The notes under the pieces are model-generated. The model had not been told where the DNA came from and made no database searches. It saw only the letters and a program-made list of their open reading frames with translations. From an uncultured Saprospiraceae bacterium (GTDB lineage: Bacteria > Bacteroidota > Bacteroidia > Chitinophagales > Saprospiraceae), in the NCBI GenBank assembly GCA_938022165.1, contig CALIEI010000115.1, positions 1 through 34,852 of the forward strand: a stretch of DNA of 34,852 nucleotides, read 5' to 3'. Positions within the stretch are counted from its first letter, which is position 1. The number at the start of each line of letters is the position of its first letter. The translations under genes and the position numbers were made by a program. Of this stretch, positions 1 through 8,882 are shown in pieces.

Positions 1-567
1 AAAATCTGCACTTGCAATTTGTACAAGTTCATTGGCTTGTCGTGTATTATTATCATTTTCAACATCAAAGCCATACTTAACTCCACCAACTACGAAAACC
101 CTTAGATCATTGAAGGGGGCAGATTTGTACCTTATATGAAATGGCAATTGAACAATGGTTTGATTGAATTTTCTACTCGTTGGAGCATCGTTATTGTCAT
201 CTGGTGTGTAGGAAATGGTTTTATCAGCAAAGGATAGGGTAGGTAAAAATCTAAAATCGAAGTACTTACCTACTTTCAAATTACTGATGATGCCCAAATT
301 AAATCCTGGCCCTCTTAGATCTTCAACAATACGGATGCTGCTATTTCCGCTGGTAAATTTATCCGATTTGAAAATATTCAAAGTGGAGTTGTTTACGCCA
401 AGTGTGATCCCGAAATAATACGGCTTTTGTTCAAAAGATAGAAAATTATAGTTGCCTCGTCCGCTTTGCGCTTGGACCTGTGAAGCGATACTAGCTATAA
501 AGAAAATGAACAGAAGTATTCTCTTAGCTGAAATGGATTGTGGTTGTAATTTAATGTTTTCGTACAT
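1..567 (-). CDS. porT: PorT family outer-membrane beta-barrel protein (T9SS-associated), C-terminus cut by window edge
   Basis: Minus strand read from ATG at 565-567: MYENIKLQPQSISAKRILLFIFFIASIASQVQAQSGRGNYNFLSFEQKPYYFGITLGVNNSTLNIFKSDKF..., open to the window edge. Near-identical stretches with the 1284-2024 product. Not in the ORF track because it runs off the edge. Confidence 0.85.
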   Translation of the reverse strand, partial: MYENIKLQPQSISAKRILLFIFFIASIASQVQAQSGRGNYNFLSFEQKPYYFGITLGVNNSTLNIFKSDKFTSGNSSIRIVEDLRGPGFNLGIISNLKVGKYFDFRFLPTLSFADKTISYTPDDNNDAPTSRKFNQTIVQLPFHIRYKSAPFNDLRVFVVGGVKYGFDVENDNNTRQANELVQIASADF

Positions 568-1283
568 GCACTATATTCTGGTTTAGTGAGCGTAGTATCC
601 AATAGGACTACAACTCAAGAAAGAGGATTATCCTTCTATAAATTCTAATGTGGATCGAATATTAAATAGATGTAAAAGTGCTTGCTATTCTTTCTATTTT
701 ACTGGTAGGATGCATTACGAGAATTGTATAATTACACAATGCAATAGTAAAACGTATAGTAAATTGAATGTATTGTTAGGACTACATTTTTTAACTATAC
801 TAGATAGGACATAAAGTATTATTAATTAACTCAGACTTTTATTAGGAGAATTTTTAATCTGAAAAGTGTGAAAGAATTATAATCGAGAATTAATTTCGGC
901 CTTTAAAGATTTAGTGTCGTAAGTGTTAAGAAAAGTCGTGAGCAAGCTTTATGGTCGAGCAAACGAATGCCAGGCAAAGGCGACAGCGAAAAACGTAGGG
1001 GACTAAAATGACTTGAAAAACTATCCCCAAGGCGAGTTTAAAGCTTGTAGACTTTTTAGCTTGCGTAAGCGTTAAGAATCTTTACAGCCGAGAGGTTTTT
1101 GTTACTTTTTTACGGGAAAAAAGTAAGTGAAAGAGCTGTTTGAATAATCGACATACTTATAGGAAAATTACTTAAAAGACTAAGAATTATTTTATTTCTC
1201 ATTATTCCTAAACACAAATGTGAAAAGCCTAGATAATGTCTAAAAGTAGATAATAGAGAAATGTAAATGGTCTTTCTTAAAAT

Positions 1284-2024
1284 TTACCCTTCAAAGTGGA
1301 AGCTGATGGTAAAAGTTCTAGAAAGGACTTTGTCTATGACAGAAGATTCAAGTAGATTATTATCAAAGATGAGCGTGTTCCCTAAGCCTTGACTAATTTT
1401 TATCTCAGGAGAAAAGATAAAGTAGGGAAAGAAGATTTGTACCCCTACGCCAAATTCTCCAGAAAAATCGGAACTGGCTATTTTTACAATTTCATCAGCT
1501 TGTCGAGTTCGATTTTCATTAGCAACATCAAAGTCATACTTAACACCTCCTACGATAAATACTCTCACATCGTTAAATGGGGCAGACTTATACCTGATAT
1601 GAAAAGGCATCTGTACAAGTACTTGCTCCAATTTTCTTGTTCGAGGCAGTGATCTATTAGCCGTAGGTGTATATGAAATGGTTTTTTCTGTAAAAGATAG
1701 GGTAGGTAAAAATCTAAAATCAAAATAGTCTCCGATTTTTAGATTACTTACGATTCCTAAGTTAAAACCAGGTCCTTGCACATCATCAATCACACGAATG
1801 CTGTCATTGAGGATGAAGTTGTCAGACTTGAAAATATTAAAGGTAGAGTTATTGGTACCAAGCGTGATACCAAAGTAGTACGGCTTTTGTTCAAAAGACA
1901 AGAAGTTATAATTACCCTTCGCTTTTTGAGCATTGACCTGTATAGCCATGCCACCCAAAAGTAAAAAGAGAATTACTTTTTTGAATGATATATGGAGCAT
2001 ATGCCAACTGTCAGTGCAGTACAT
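1284..2024 (-). CDS. porT: PorT family outer-membrane beta-barrel protein; likely start at the internal Met (about 2000)
   Basis: Signal peptide MLHISFKKVILFLLLGGMAIQVNAQ, then GNYNFLSFEQKPYYFGITLG; located directly after ubiE, as is common for porT in Bacteroidota. Confidence 0.85.
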   Translation of the reverse strand: MYCTDSWHMLHISFKKVILFLLLGGMAIQVNAQKAKGNYNFLSFEQKPYYFGITLGTNNSTFNIFKSDNFILNDSIRVIDDVQGPGFNLGIVSNLKIGDYFDFRFLPTLSFTEKTISYTPTANRSLPRTRKLEQVLVQMPFHIRYKSAPFNDVRVFIVGGVKYDFDVANENRTRQADEIVKIASSDFSGEFGVGVQIFFPYFIFSPEIKISQGLGNTLIFDNNLLESSVIDKVLSRTFTISFHFEG

Positions 2025-2704
2025 GTGGAATTTTTATAGTTCAAGGAATTCAATACGTCAATAAAATCATCCCCATCAGGAAAAGCTTGTACAGATTCAT
2101 ATAAGTACTGATACGCTTTTGGGTCCTTAGAAGTTAACTTTCCAATCCTTGGTAAAATATTTTTAAAATAAAAATTGAATCCTTGCTTGAAAGGAAACAT
2201 AGTAGGTTTTGAAAATTCTAGGACGACTAATTGCCCATCCGGCTTCAAAACTCTCTTCATCTCTGCTAGGCCCTTTTTGAGATCAGCAAAATTTCTAACC
2301 CCAAAGGCAACGGTTATACCATCAAAAGTATTGTCCTCAAAAGGCAAATTTTCTGACTCACCTTGCGTAAGCGATATTATATCGCTAAATCCAGCTTTAT
2401 CGATCTTTTTTTGACCGACTTCCAGCATATTCGCCGAAATGTCCAGACCTATTATATTAGGTTTATTCAATTTTTTTGCCATTTCCAAGGCTACATCGCA
2501 GGTACCCGTGGCAACGTCGAGGATTTTAGGAGATTCTAGGTCTTTTAACCTATTAATCGCCTTTGTTCTCCATCTTTTGTCAATACCTAAGGATAAAACC
2601 CTATTGAGTAAGTCATAGTAGGGAGCTATGTTATCAAACATGCTTTCTACTTGCTCTCGCTTCGTATCTACATCATTATATGGGGTAACTTCTGATTTCG
2701 TCAA
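1973..2704 (-). CDS. ubiE: Demethylmenaquinone methyltransferase UbiE/MenG
   Basis: MFDNIAPYYDLLNRVLSLGIDKRWR, ILDVATGTCDVA, GITVAFGVRNFADLKKGLAEMKRVLKPDGQLVVLEFSKP; family hallmarks. Confidence 0.95.
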   Translation of the reverse strand: MTKSEVTPYNDVDTKREQVESMFDNIAPYYDLLNRVLSLGIDKRWRTKAINRLKDLESPKILDVATGTCDVALEMAKKLNKPNIIGLDISANMLEVGQKKIDKAGFSDIISLTQGESENLPFEDNTFDGITVAFGVRNFADLKKGLAEMKRVLKPDGQLVVLEFSKPTMFPFKQGFNFYFKNILPRIGKLTSKDPKAYQYLYESVQAFPDGDDFIDVLNSLNYKNSTCTALTVGICSIYHSKK

Positions 2705-2844
2705 AGGACTTTATTTAAGTGCAAAAGTAGTTATATTCTGCTATTATTTAATAATGAGTCCGCTTGTTTTCGGAGTGGACTCAAAAAGAAAACTCTAAAT
2801 CCTAACAGGGCTACACTTCTTTTGTTTATCGGTCAATCGTCTTA

Positions 2845-3600
2845 CTATTTGAATAATCTAGGGAAAATAGCGCCAGTATTCTCTACATATTCCCTAAAAG
2901 CTTCTCCCTTTCTATTTCGCTCTGCATAGGGCACTCCAGTAAAGTTGTATAAGCAATAGATCAACACGGCAGGGCCAAGAAAGGGAAGTATGAAAAAAGT
3001 ATTGGGTAAGGCTATAAAGGCTATACCTATCCACATTAGGCTTTCTCCGAGATAATTGGGATGTCTTGAATATTTGAATATGCCATCCATGATATATTTC
3101 CCCTTATTCTCAGCTAAACGCTTAAACGACCATATTCTATAATCCGCATAGGATTCTAGTCCAATGCCTACAATACAAAGTATGCTACCTAGCCATAGCA
3201 AAAAACTGTTAGTGCTGGAAACATAAGGAGTCGCTAGGATAGGCATACTTACTAAATACATGAGGAATCCTTGTAGCATGTATATTTTAAAAAAAGCATG
3301 AATACGATGATTCTTTCCCCAGCCCATTTGCAATTCCTTGTATCGTTGATCTGGGCCTTTGTTCATAATACGATAAAATAAATAGGGACATAATCTCACC
3401 GACCATATTGTCACAAAGATGATTACAAGATTTTGCTGCAGTGATTGGGATCTATCCAAGATGAGCAGCGCTACAATGAGCAAGCCTAAGGGCCAGAAGA
3501 TGTCAATTACGCTATAATCATCTTTAATCAAGGCGATGATGTATACCAACGTCATCAGTGGCAATATAATAAGCAAAGCGTATAAAAAAGGACTAAGCAA
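2845..3600 (-). CDS. DUF1295 / steroid 5-alpha-reductase C-terminal-like membrane protein
   Basis: Polytopic protein with YADYRIWSFKRLAENKGKYIMDGIFKYSRHPNYLGESLMWIGIA, typical of DUF1295. Confidence 0.88.
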   Translation of the reverse strand: MLSPFLYALLIILPLMTLVYIIALIKDDYSVIDIFWPLGLLIVALLILDRSQSLQQNLVIIFVTIWSVRLCPYLFYRIMNKGPDQRYKELQMGWGKNHRIHAFFKIYMLQGFLMYLVSMPILATPYVSSTNSFLLWLGSILCIVGIGLESYADYRIWSFKRLAENKGKYIMDGIFKYSRHPNYLGESLMWIGIAFIALPNTFFILPFLGPAVLIYCLYNFTGVPYAERNRKGEAFREYVENTGAIFPRLFK

Positions 3601-3814
3601 TGATGTCTAGAATTAGCGTTTACATATGTAATAGTTTTGTGATAAGATAGCTACGATGAAGTCACAAAACTGTTAAAATAATATCTACTTAGGCACGGAG
3701 TGGTCGAGTATTTGCAATATACCAAATAACACACTTCCAAATTCTAGATTAAAATTCATAGCCTGTAAAACTTTGACTTTTTCTCATACTTTTCTCATAG
3801 ATTTGGAGTGTTAG

Positions 3815-3847
3815 AGACCTTTAGCACCTGCTGAGGGTCTTTTTTTA
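3815..3847 (+). terminator. Strong intrinsic terminator on the + strand
   Basis: AGACCTTTAGC-ACCT-GCTGAGGGTCT followed by TTTTTTT: 11-bp stem (two G-U pairs valid only on the + strand), 4-nt loop, U-tract. Confidence 0.75.
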
Positions 3848-3859
3848 TTTGTACCTACC

Positions 3860-5437
3860 TTACCTTATTAAAACCAACTTCTCCATAGAGACAACTCGCT
3901 TATCAGAGTCTAACAATTGCACGGTATATATGCCTTGCTTCAAGTCTTGAACTGACACCCTAAAGTCTTTACTTCCATTCACGCTTTGTTCAAAAGCTAT
4001 CTTTCCACTTAAATCCAAAATTCTTATTTGTTCTATTTTAATGGAGCCATCCGTATTTACATGTACTATATTACTTGTCGGATTAGGCCAAATGCTTGAC
4101 TCAATCAAATTAGCATTCTTAGTTGAAACAGTTCCAAGTGGATCCATGAATACTTCTATCACTTGTTGGTTTTGAACATCTAATGCTACAGTTCTTATTG
4201 CAGGCTCATAGCCTTCTCTTTCAAACAATAGTTCTATTGTAGGTTCACCAGGGTAGCCACTCTTAAATTCACCAAAGCCATCTGTAACCAATACGTCAGT
4301 TGTGTTTGCAATAAAAATTTGCACACTATCTAGCGTTTCTAAAGTTTGCGCATCTCGGACGATACCCGAAAAGCGACTGGCGTGAACTTCTGTAGGTTCC
4401 CAAACCAATAAGCCAAGATCGCGATCACCACCGATAACCTTTCCGCTTGGACTAAAAGGGCAGGCCGACCACAAGCCTCCAGAATTTGGATTTTCTTCCG
4501 TCACTGTATCATAATAGCCGACCTCAATCGGATTGCTAGGATCTACTATATCGTAGATTCTAAGACCTTCTCTATTATGAGCCAAATAAGCAAAGTCTCC
4601 TCTTACATAGGGATTATGTACAAAAGCGTCTGGATTGGATGTGAAGGTGCTAACCTCTTGCACATTTTCTGTATCTCTAATATCAAAGATGCGCCCATCA
4701 AACCCGTTGCGTTCGTCCGCTACTAAAAGAAAATTATTGTCATCAGTTGTCCAACCACTATGCGTAGCTCCTCCTGGATCATCTATCGTAGTTAACAATA
4801 TAGGGTTGGTTTTATCAGAGATGTCAACTATTTCGATAATCGCTTCAAAAAATTGGAAAGTGTACATTCGATCTCCTCGTACATGCACGTCATGTATGTA
4901 TGCTCCAGTGTCATGCAGACCCACCTGGATCGGATCGCTCGGATCGGATACATCTAGTATGTGGACTGCTCCAGTGCTATCTGTCCCGGATACATAGATA
5001 TAGGGCTCCTCTGGATTGAACTGATCTTTTTGTAAAATATGTCCTTTAGTGAATGTGCTATCAAAGGTGGTTAACAGAAATGCAGTATCCGGTAATCCTC
5101 CTAATGATAAAACTTGCAATCCTTGATCTACACCATTTCCTTCAGTAGTTATGTAGGCATGATCTTCTATTACAGTGATTTCCCTCCATCTAGAGGTAGG
5201 GCCAGGTATGAAAGCCAATTCATCATCCATTCCTTCTTCTAGAGGATAAATCGCAGTACCCGTATTAGCCCCTACCAATCCATATTCTTCACCTGCATCA
5301 TTGACGTAGATCCATGATCCACTGTAGGCAGTGTCACCACGGTCATAAGCACCGATCTTACGCAGATTGAGTACATCTTGTGCAGAAAGGAAAATGCTGA
5401 GTGAGCAAAAAGCTAATATGAATATCGATCTAAACAT
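3860..5437 (-). CDS. LVIVD-repeat / choice-of-anchor-B type secreted protein with carboxypeptidase-regulatory-like domain and T9SS C-terminal sorting domain
   Basis: Internal Met (5437) gives signal peptide MFRSIFILAFCSLSIFLSAQ; repeated VHILDVSDPSDPIQVG / IVDISDKTNPILLT / LRIYDIVDPSNPIEVGYYD; C-terminus SIWPNPTSNIVHV...IYTVQLLDSDKRVVSMEKLVLIR. The ORF extends to 5497. Confidence 0.88.
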   Translation of the reverse strand: MFRSIFILAFCSLSIFLSAQDVLNLRKIGAYDRGDTAYSGSWIYVNDAGEEYGLVGANTGTAIYPLEEGMDDELAFIPGPTSRWREITVIEDHAYITTEGNGVDQGLQVLSLGGLPDTAFLLTTFDSTFTKGHILQKDQFNPEEPYIYVSGTDSTGAVHILDVSDPSDPIQVGLHDTGAYIHDVHVRGDRMYTFQFFEAIIEIVDISDKTNPILLTTIDDPGGATHSGWTTDDNNFLLVADERNGFDGRIFDIRDTENVQEVSTFTSNPDAFVHNPYVRGDFAYLAHNREGLRIYDIVDPSNPIEVGYYDTVTEENPNSGGLWSACPFSPSGKVIGGDRDLGLLVWEPTEVHASRFSGIVRDAQTLETLDSVQIFIANTTDVLVTDGFGEFKSGYPGEPTIELLFEREGYEPAIRTVALDVQNQQVIEVFMDPLGTVSTKNANLIESSIWPNPTSNIVHVNTDGSIKIEQIRILDLSGKIAFEQSVNGSKDFRVSVQDLKQGIYTVQLLDSDKRVVSMEKLVLIR

Positions 5438-5521
5438 AATTTCATTTTTTACATAGTTACAACTTTTCAGAATAACAGCATGTATATGAGTTGACAAAAA
5501 CTTGATTGACGGAACGATTTG

Positions 5522-6853
5522 TTACTTACTAGAAGTCCTTTTTCTGTTCATTTCTATTACCGCTTCTTCTATACCTTCAGGGCTCAATTCAAACATGGGA
5601 AACATTTGCATGATGGCAGAGCAAGTCATCGAATGATACCATTCTCTTTCATCCATAGGATTTAGCCAGGCCATTCGCTTAAAGTGTTTTTTCAATTTTT
5701 GCCAATCTCTAACACTGCTCCGATGCAATTCATAAGGCGCCATATCTGCATCCCCAATAACAAATACAGAGTAGTTTTTATCTTGAAGATTTATTTTTTC
5801 AATCTTGTCAAATTGGGTTCGTGCAGCATCAGAATACAGACCACCATAGATCGTGTTATGAAAATAATAAGTCTTGAGATCATGGGCAAAGCGAGTCTTC
5901 ATTTTAGAAAACAACTTTTGCACTGTTCTTATATATGGAGACATGGACCATCCGCCATTGTCTATCATCAATATCACTTGTATTCGTTGTTGCCGTTTTT
6001 CTTTTTCATAAGGAAGAAAAATGCCACCTTGCTTTAGTCCTTCTTTTATGGTGATCGGGATATCGAGTATGATATCACTCGTACCTTCCTCTATACCTTT
6101 TAGCGCAGCAAGCGCCGCATCTATATTGTCATCCTTTAGCGGTGCTTTTGCATCAGCAGGGTAGAAGTTCCTGTTATTTATAGCAGCTCTGGCCATCTTA
6201 CCTCCTCCTGATCCACCCACTCGGATACCTCCAGCCGCTGCGCCGCCATGCCCATATGGAGAGACGCCACCAGTTCCTATCCAATGATCGCCACCACTGT
6301 GTTTAGATTTTTGTTGCTTCGCTACCTCACGCATTCTTTCGAGTAATTCTTCAAGAGGTATATCTCGATAGTCTGCCATTCGATCTAAAATATTTTGTCG
6401 ATCTACCTCAGCACCAGCATCGGGATTTTCTTTGTCCGTTAAGGATGGATCATCTTTATCCAGAATATCTTTTCCAGAAAGGAAATTTTTAATATCATAA
6501 GAAGTAAGATGGACTTCATCCAAAAATTGATTGACTAAATCTATGTCTTCCACATCCACCAGGTCATCCGTCGATAGTTTTTTCTTCCATTCGTCAAATG
6601 TTTCTGATCTTATGATAGCTTCTTCAAGCGTTTCACCTGCTTGTATATCTATAGCTAAAAAGTGGGCATAAAAAGCCTTTGAAAAAGGGCCTATATCCGT
6701 TGGTGCAGTAGTGACCAATCCCTTCAGTACATAAAACAAATCCCCAAGCGTTTTTACCAGACCTTTTTCCATAGCCTGCCTGAGTCGAAGCAGTGTACGC
6801 ACATCTGAATTCAAGTCAAAAGATCTAAATATTGCTGGCAACTTATCAAACAT
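5522..6853 (-). CDS. CoxE-like VWA-domain protein, partner of MoxR-type ATPase
   Basis: IQVILMIDNGGWSMSPYIRTVQKLFSKMKTRFAHDLKTYYFHNTIYGG; 4-nt gap to the upstream MoxR gene. Confidence 0.85.
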   Translation of the reverse strand: MFDKLPAIFRSFDLNSDVRTLLRLRQAMEKGLVKTLGDLFYVLKGLVTTAPTDIGPFSKAFYAHFLAIDIQAGETLEEAIIRSETFDEWKKKLSTDDLVDVEDIDLVNQFLDEVHLTSYDIKNFLSGKDILDKDDPSLTDKENPDAGAEVDRQNILDRMADYRDIPLEELLERMREVAKQQKSKHSGGDHWIGTGGVSPYGHGGAAAGGIRVGGSGGGKMARAAINNRNFYPADAKAPLKDDNIDAALAALKGIEEGTSDIILDIPITIKEGLKQGGIFLPYEKEKRQQRIQVILMIDNGGWSMSPYIRTVQKLFSKMKTRFAHDLKTYYFHNTIYGGLYSDAARTQFDKIEKINLQDKNYSVFVIGDADMAPYELHRSSVRDWQKLKKHFKRMAWLNPMDEREWYHSMTCSAIMQMFPMFELSPEGIEEAVIEMNRKRTSSK

Positions 6854-6857
6854 CGTC

Positions 6858-7754
6858 TTAGTTGAACTTTGGATTCTTACCTAATATTCTCGTTTTTACT
6901 TTTTGCAAGTCATCGTTGTTTTTTATCAGTACGCCCATACCACTTGCACGCTTTACTTTTGTGAGTGCTTCTGCCTTTTCAAAAGAATGCAAATACTTGA
7001 TCCAGCTCAATAATTCTCTAGTGGCTGGTGCGCGCTCCAAGCCCAAACTCCGCATTTGATAAAAGAGACTGATGCAATTATCCTGCAGTTCTTCATCCAT
7101 TTTTGGATAGTGCTTCGCTACTATTTCACGCATCGTTTCTTCAGGCGGAAACGAGATGTAGTGATAGACACATCGCCCTTTGAATGCGGTAGGCAATTCT
7201 TGTTCTCTATTACTAGTGATTATGATGGCCGGCATATTCTCTTCAGCTACTTCTACGACTTCTCCGCTTTCTGGCATGACCAGTTTTCGATGACTCAATG
7301 CAAACAACAAGTCGTTCGGAAATTCTCTTGGCGCCTTGTCGATTTCGTCAATTAGTAAAACGGAGTTAGGCGTTGAGAACGCCTTTGTTGCCGGACCTTT
7401 TAGTACATAGTCTTGCAAGTTTTCTGTTTCTCTTCCTCCGGTCGACAACTTACTTTCCAATCCTTTTTCAGCCCGTTGGGCATTCAAGATTTCTACTTGC
7501 GAATCTCTCAAATATTTGACGTGATCAAACTTGGCCACAAATTGTTCAACAGAACTTTTTGAACCCACTGGATATACAAATAATTCTAAGCCAAGATCCT
7601 TTGCAAATTGAATGGGCAATTCTGTTTTGCCCGTTCCAGGTTCTCCTTCTATGAGTAGAGGCATTCCGATCACCCTCGCCATATGAAATGCTTGCGCTAG
7701 CTCTCTATCACATAAGTAGCTCTCAGAGCCAGTCCACATTGTCGTTAATGCCAT
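6858..7754 (-). CDS. MoxR-family AAA+ ATPase
   Basis: Walker A GEPGTGKTE, Walker B VLLIDEIDK, sensor region AIIITSNREQELPTAFKGRCVYHYISFP. Confidence 0.93.
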   Translation of the reverse strand: MALTTMWTGSESYLCDRELAQAFHMARVIGMPLLIEGEPGTGKTELPIQFAKDLGLELFVYPVGSKSSVEQFVAKFDHVKYLRDSQVEILNAQRAEKGLESKLSTGGRETENLQDYVLKGPATKAFSTPNSVLLIDEIDKAPREFPNDLLFALSHRKLVMPESGEVVEVAEENMPAIIITSNREQELPTAFKGRCVYHYISFPPEETMREIVAKHYPKMDEELQDNCISLFYQMRSLGLERAPATRELLSWIKYLHSFEKAEALTKVKRASGMGVLIKNNDDLQKVKTRILGKNPKFN

Positions 7755-7870
7755 GTCTATTTATTTTATATTTATTCAAACACCCTATTATGGATACTGT
7801 TGCAATATACAGCCGTCTAATGTGTATTTAATTATTTCTAAAATTGATTTTTTCTTTTATTATGGGCTAT

Positions 7871-7983
7871 CCCGACCCTGCATAGAAAATTCAAGAATTT
7901 TCTATGCAGGACGGGACCAGGCCATCCGCTCTTACTTTCAGTACCGCTTCTGTCCTTTATCCCTGCGCACTCCGTTTGCCGAG
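7871..7983 (+). repeat. Copy A of an intergenic structured repeat: long hairpin (7871-7915) plus conserved core (7918-7983)
   Basis: Hairpin CCCG-AC-CCTGCATAGAAAATTC-AA-GAATTTTCTATGCAGG-A-CGGG (16 perfect bp + 4 bp), followed by CAGGCCATCCGCT...CGCTTCTGTCCTTTATCCCTGCGCACTCCGTTTGCC, which aligns with copies B and C. Confidence 0.65.
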
Positions 7984-8027
7984 CTTTGACACCTTCGGTG
8001 AGTCGCGAATGCTATTTCAGATACGCT

Positions 8028-8882
8028 CTATTGACTTGAAATTTTTAATTTAAATTTCACCCCCACAGGCAATTGATACAACTTTGCAAGCGCGTCTTCA
8101 GGTAGCCACAAGATTCTCGGATAACCACCCGTCGTTTGGCAATCCTTTCCAAGCAATATCATTTTACCTCCTGGTGTGAGTTGTATAGTGCCCGGTATTA
8201 TCGGTACACTCAACATACTAGGTAGATCGTTCGCAACTAATTCATTAAACTGAATTCCCATTCTATCTCTTCTATTAGATAGGGTAAAATAATTACTTAA
8301 GGCATCTAATATCGATTTAGGCAATAGGTCAAACTCGGGCCCTGGAAGCGCCTCCATGCTTCGTACTAAATTATTACTACCCAAACTTGGCAATTGAAAA
8401 CTAGGCCTACTTAAATTAAATGCATCTTCTATTATTGGAACATACTTTAACTCCATATTCTCAGAATCCAGATATCCAACTAAATGGCTCTGCGAAGACA
8501 AGACATTTTCAGTTTTAAATCCATCCTTTATCGCTACATATTGGTACATCTTTTCTCTACTGGTTCCGAGTTTTAATACACTATCTGCAGGTACAAATAT
8601 TTTCTCTCTTGTTCTGATATTTGTTCCATTTAAGGAAGACCCAACTGTATGTTGAGAAATGGCAATATAGGTCGGCTTAGGAAATTTTAACTTTGGACCG
8701 AGCATGGACCATTCTAACACTGCAGCAGATTTTTTATTACCCAATAAAGTATTCAACTTGACGGCCTCTTTTGTGTCGACATAACCAGCTCGGGGCACAC
8801 CTATAGATGCATGTTTTGATCTGCCCTTATCTTGAATACTCATCAAGACACCCTTTTTGAGCATTTCTATCTTAGCTAGCAT
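8028..8882 (-). CDS. pxpC: 5-oxoprolinase subunit C (KipA/biotin-dependent carboxyltransferase-like)
   Basis: SIQDKGRSKHASIGVPRAGYVDTKEAVKLNTLLGN; GGYPRILWLPEDALAKLYQLPVGVKFKL; adjacent to pxpB and pxpA. Confidence 0.92.
   Translation of the reverse strand: MLAKIEMLKKGVLMSIQDKGRSKHASIGVPRAGYVDTKEAVKLNTLLGNKKSAAVLEWSMLGPKLKFPKPTYIAISQHTVGSSLNGTNIRTREKIFVPADSVLKLGTSREKMYQYVAIKDGFKTENVLSSQSHLVGYLDSENMELKYVPIIEDAFNLSRPSFQLPSLGSNNLVRSMEALPGPEFDLLPKSILDALSNYFTLSNRRDRMGIQFNELVANDLPSMLSVPIIPGTIQLTPGGKMILLGKDCQTTGGYPRILWLPEDALAKLYQLPVGVKFKLKISSQ

Noticed and set aside
215-418. 67-aa + strand ORF
   Set aside because: Antisense to the truncated porT coding sequence, which has clear homology to the second porT.
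1389-1964. Two + strand ORFs (1389-1652, 1776-1964)
   Set aside because: Antisense shadow ORFs of porT; no domain signal.
3790-3801. Short tandem TTTTCTCATA units upstream of the orphan terminator
   Set aside because: Only two imperfect units; insufficient for a repeat or operator claim.
4635-4997. 120-aa + strand ORF
   Set aside because: Antisense to the repetitive LVIVD gene; cysteine/serine-rich shadow translation.
5684-7355. Several + strand ORFs (5684-6037, 6862-7059, 7056-7355)
   Set aside because: Antisense to the VWA and MoxR genes, no plausible product.
7753-7989. 78-aa + strand ORF
   Set aside because: Runs across the hairpin and conserved core of repeat copy A; not protein-like.
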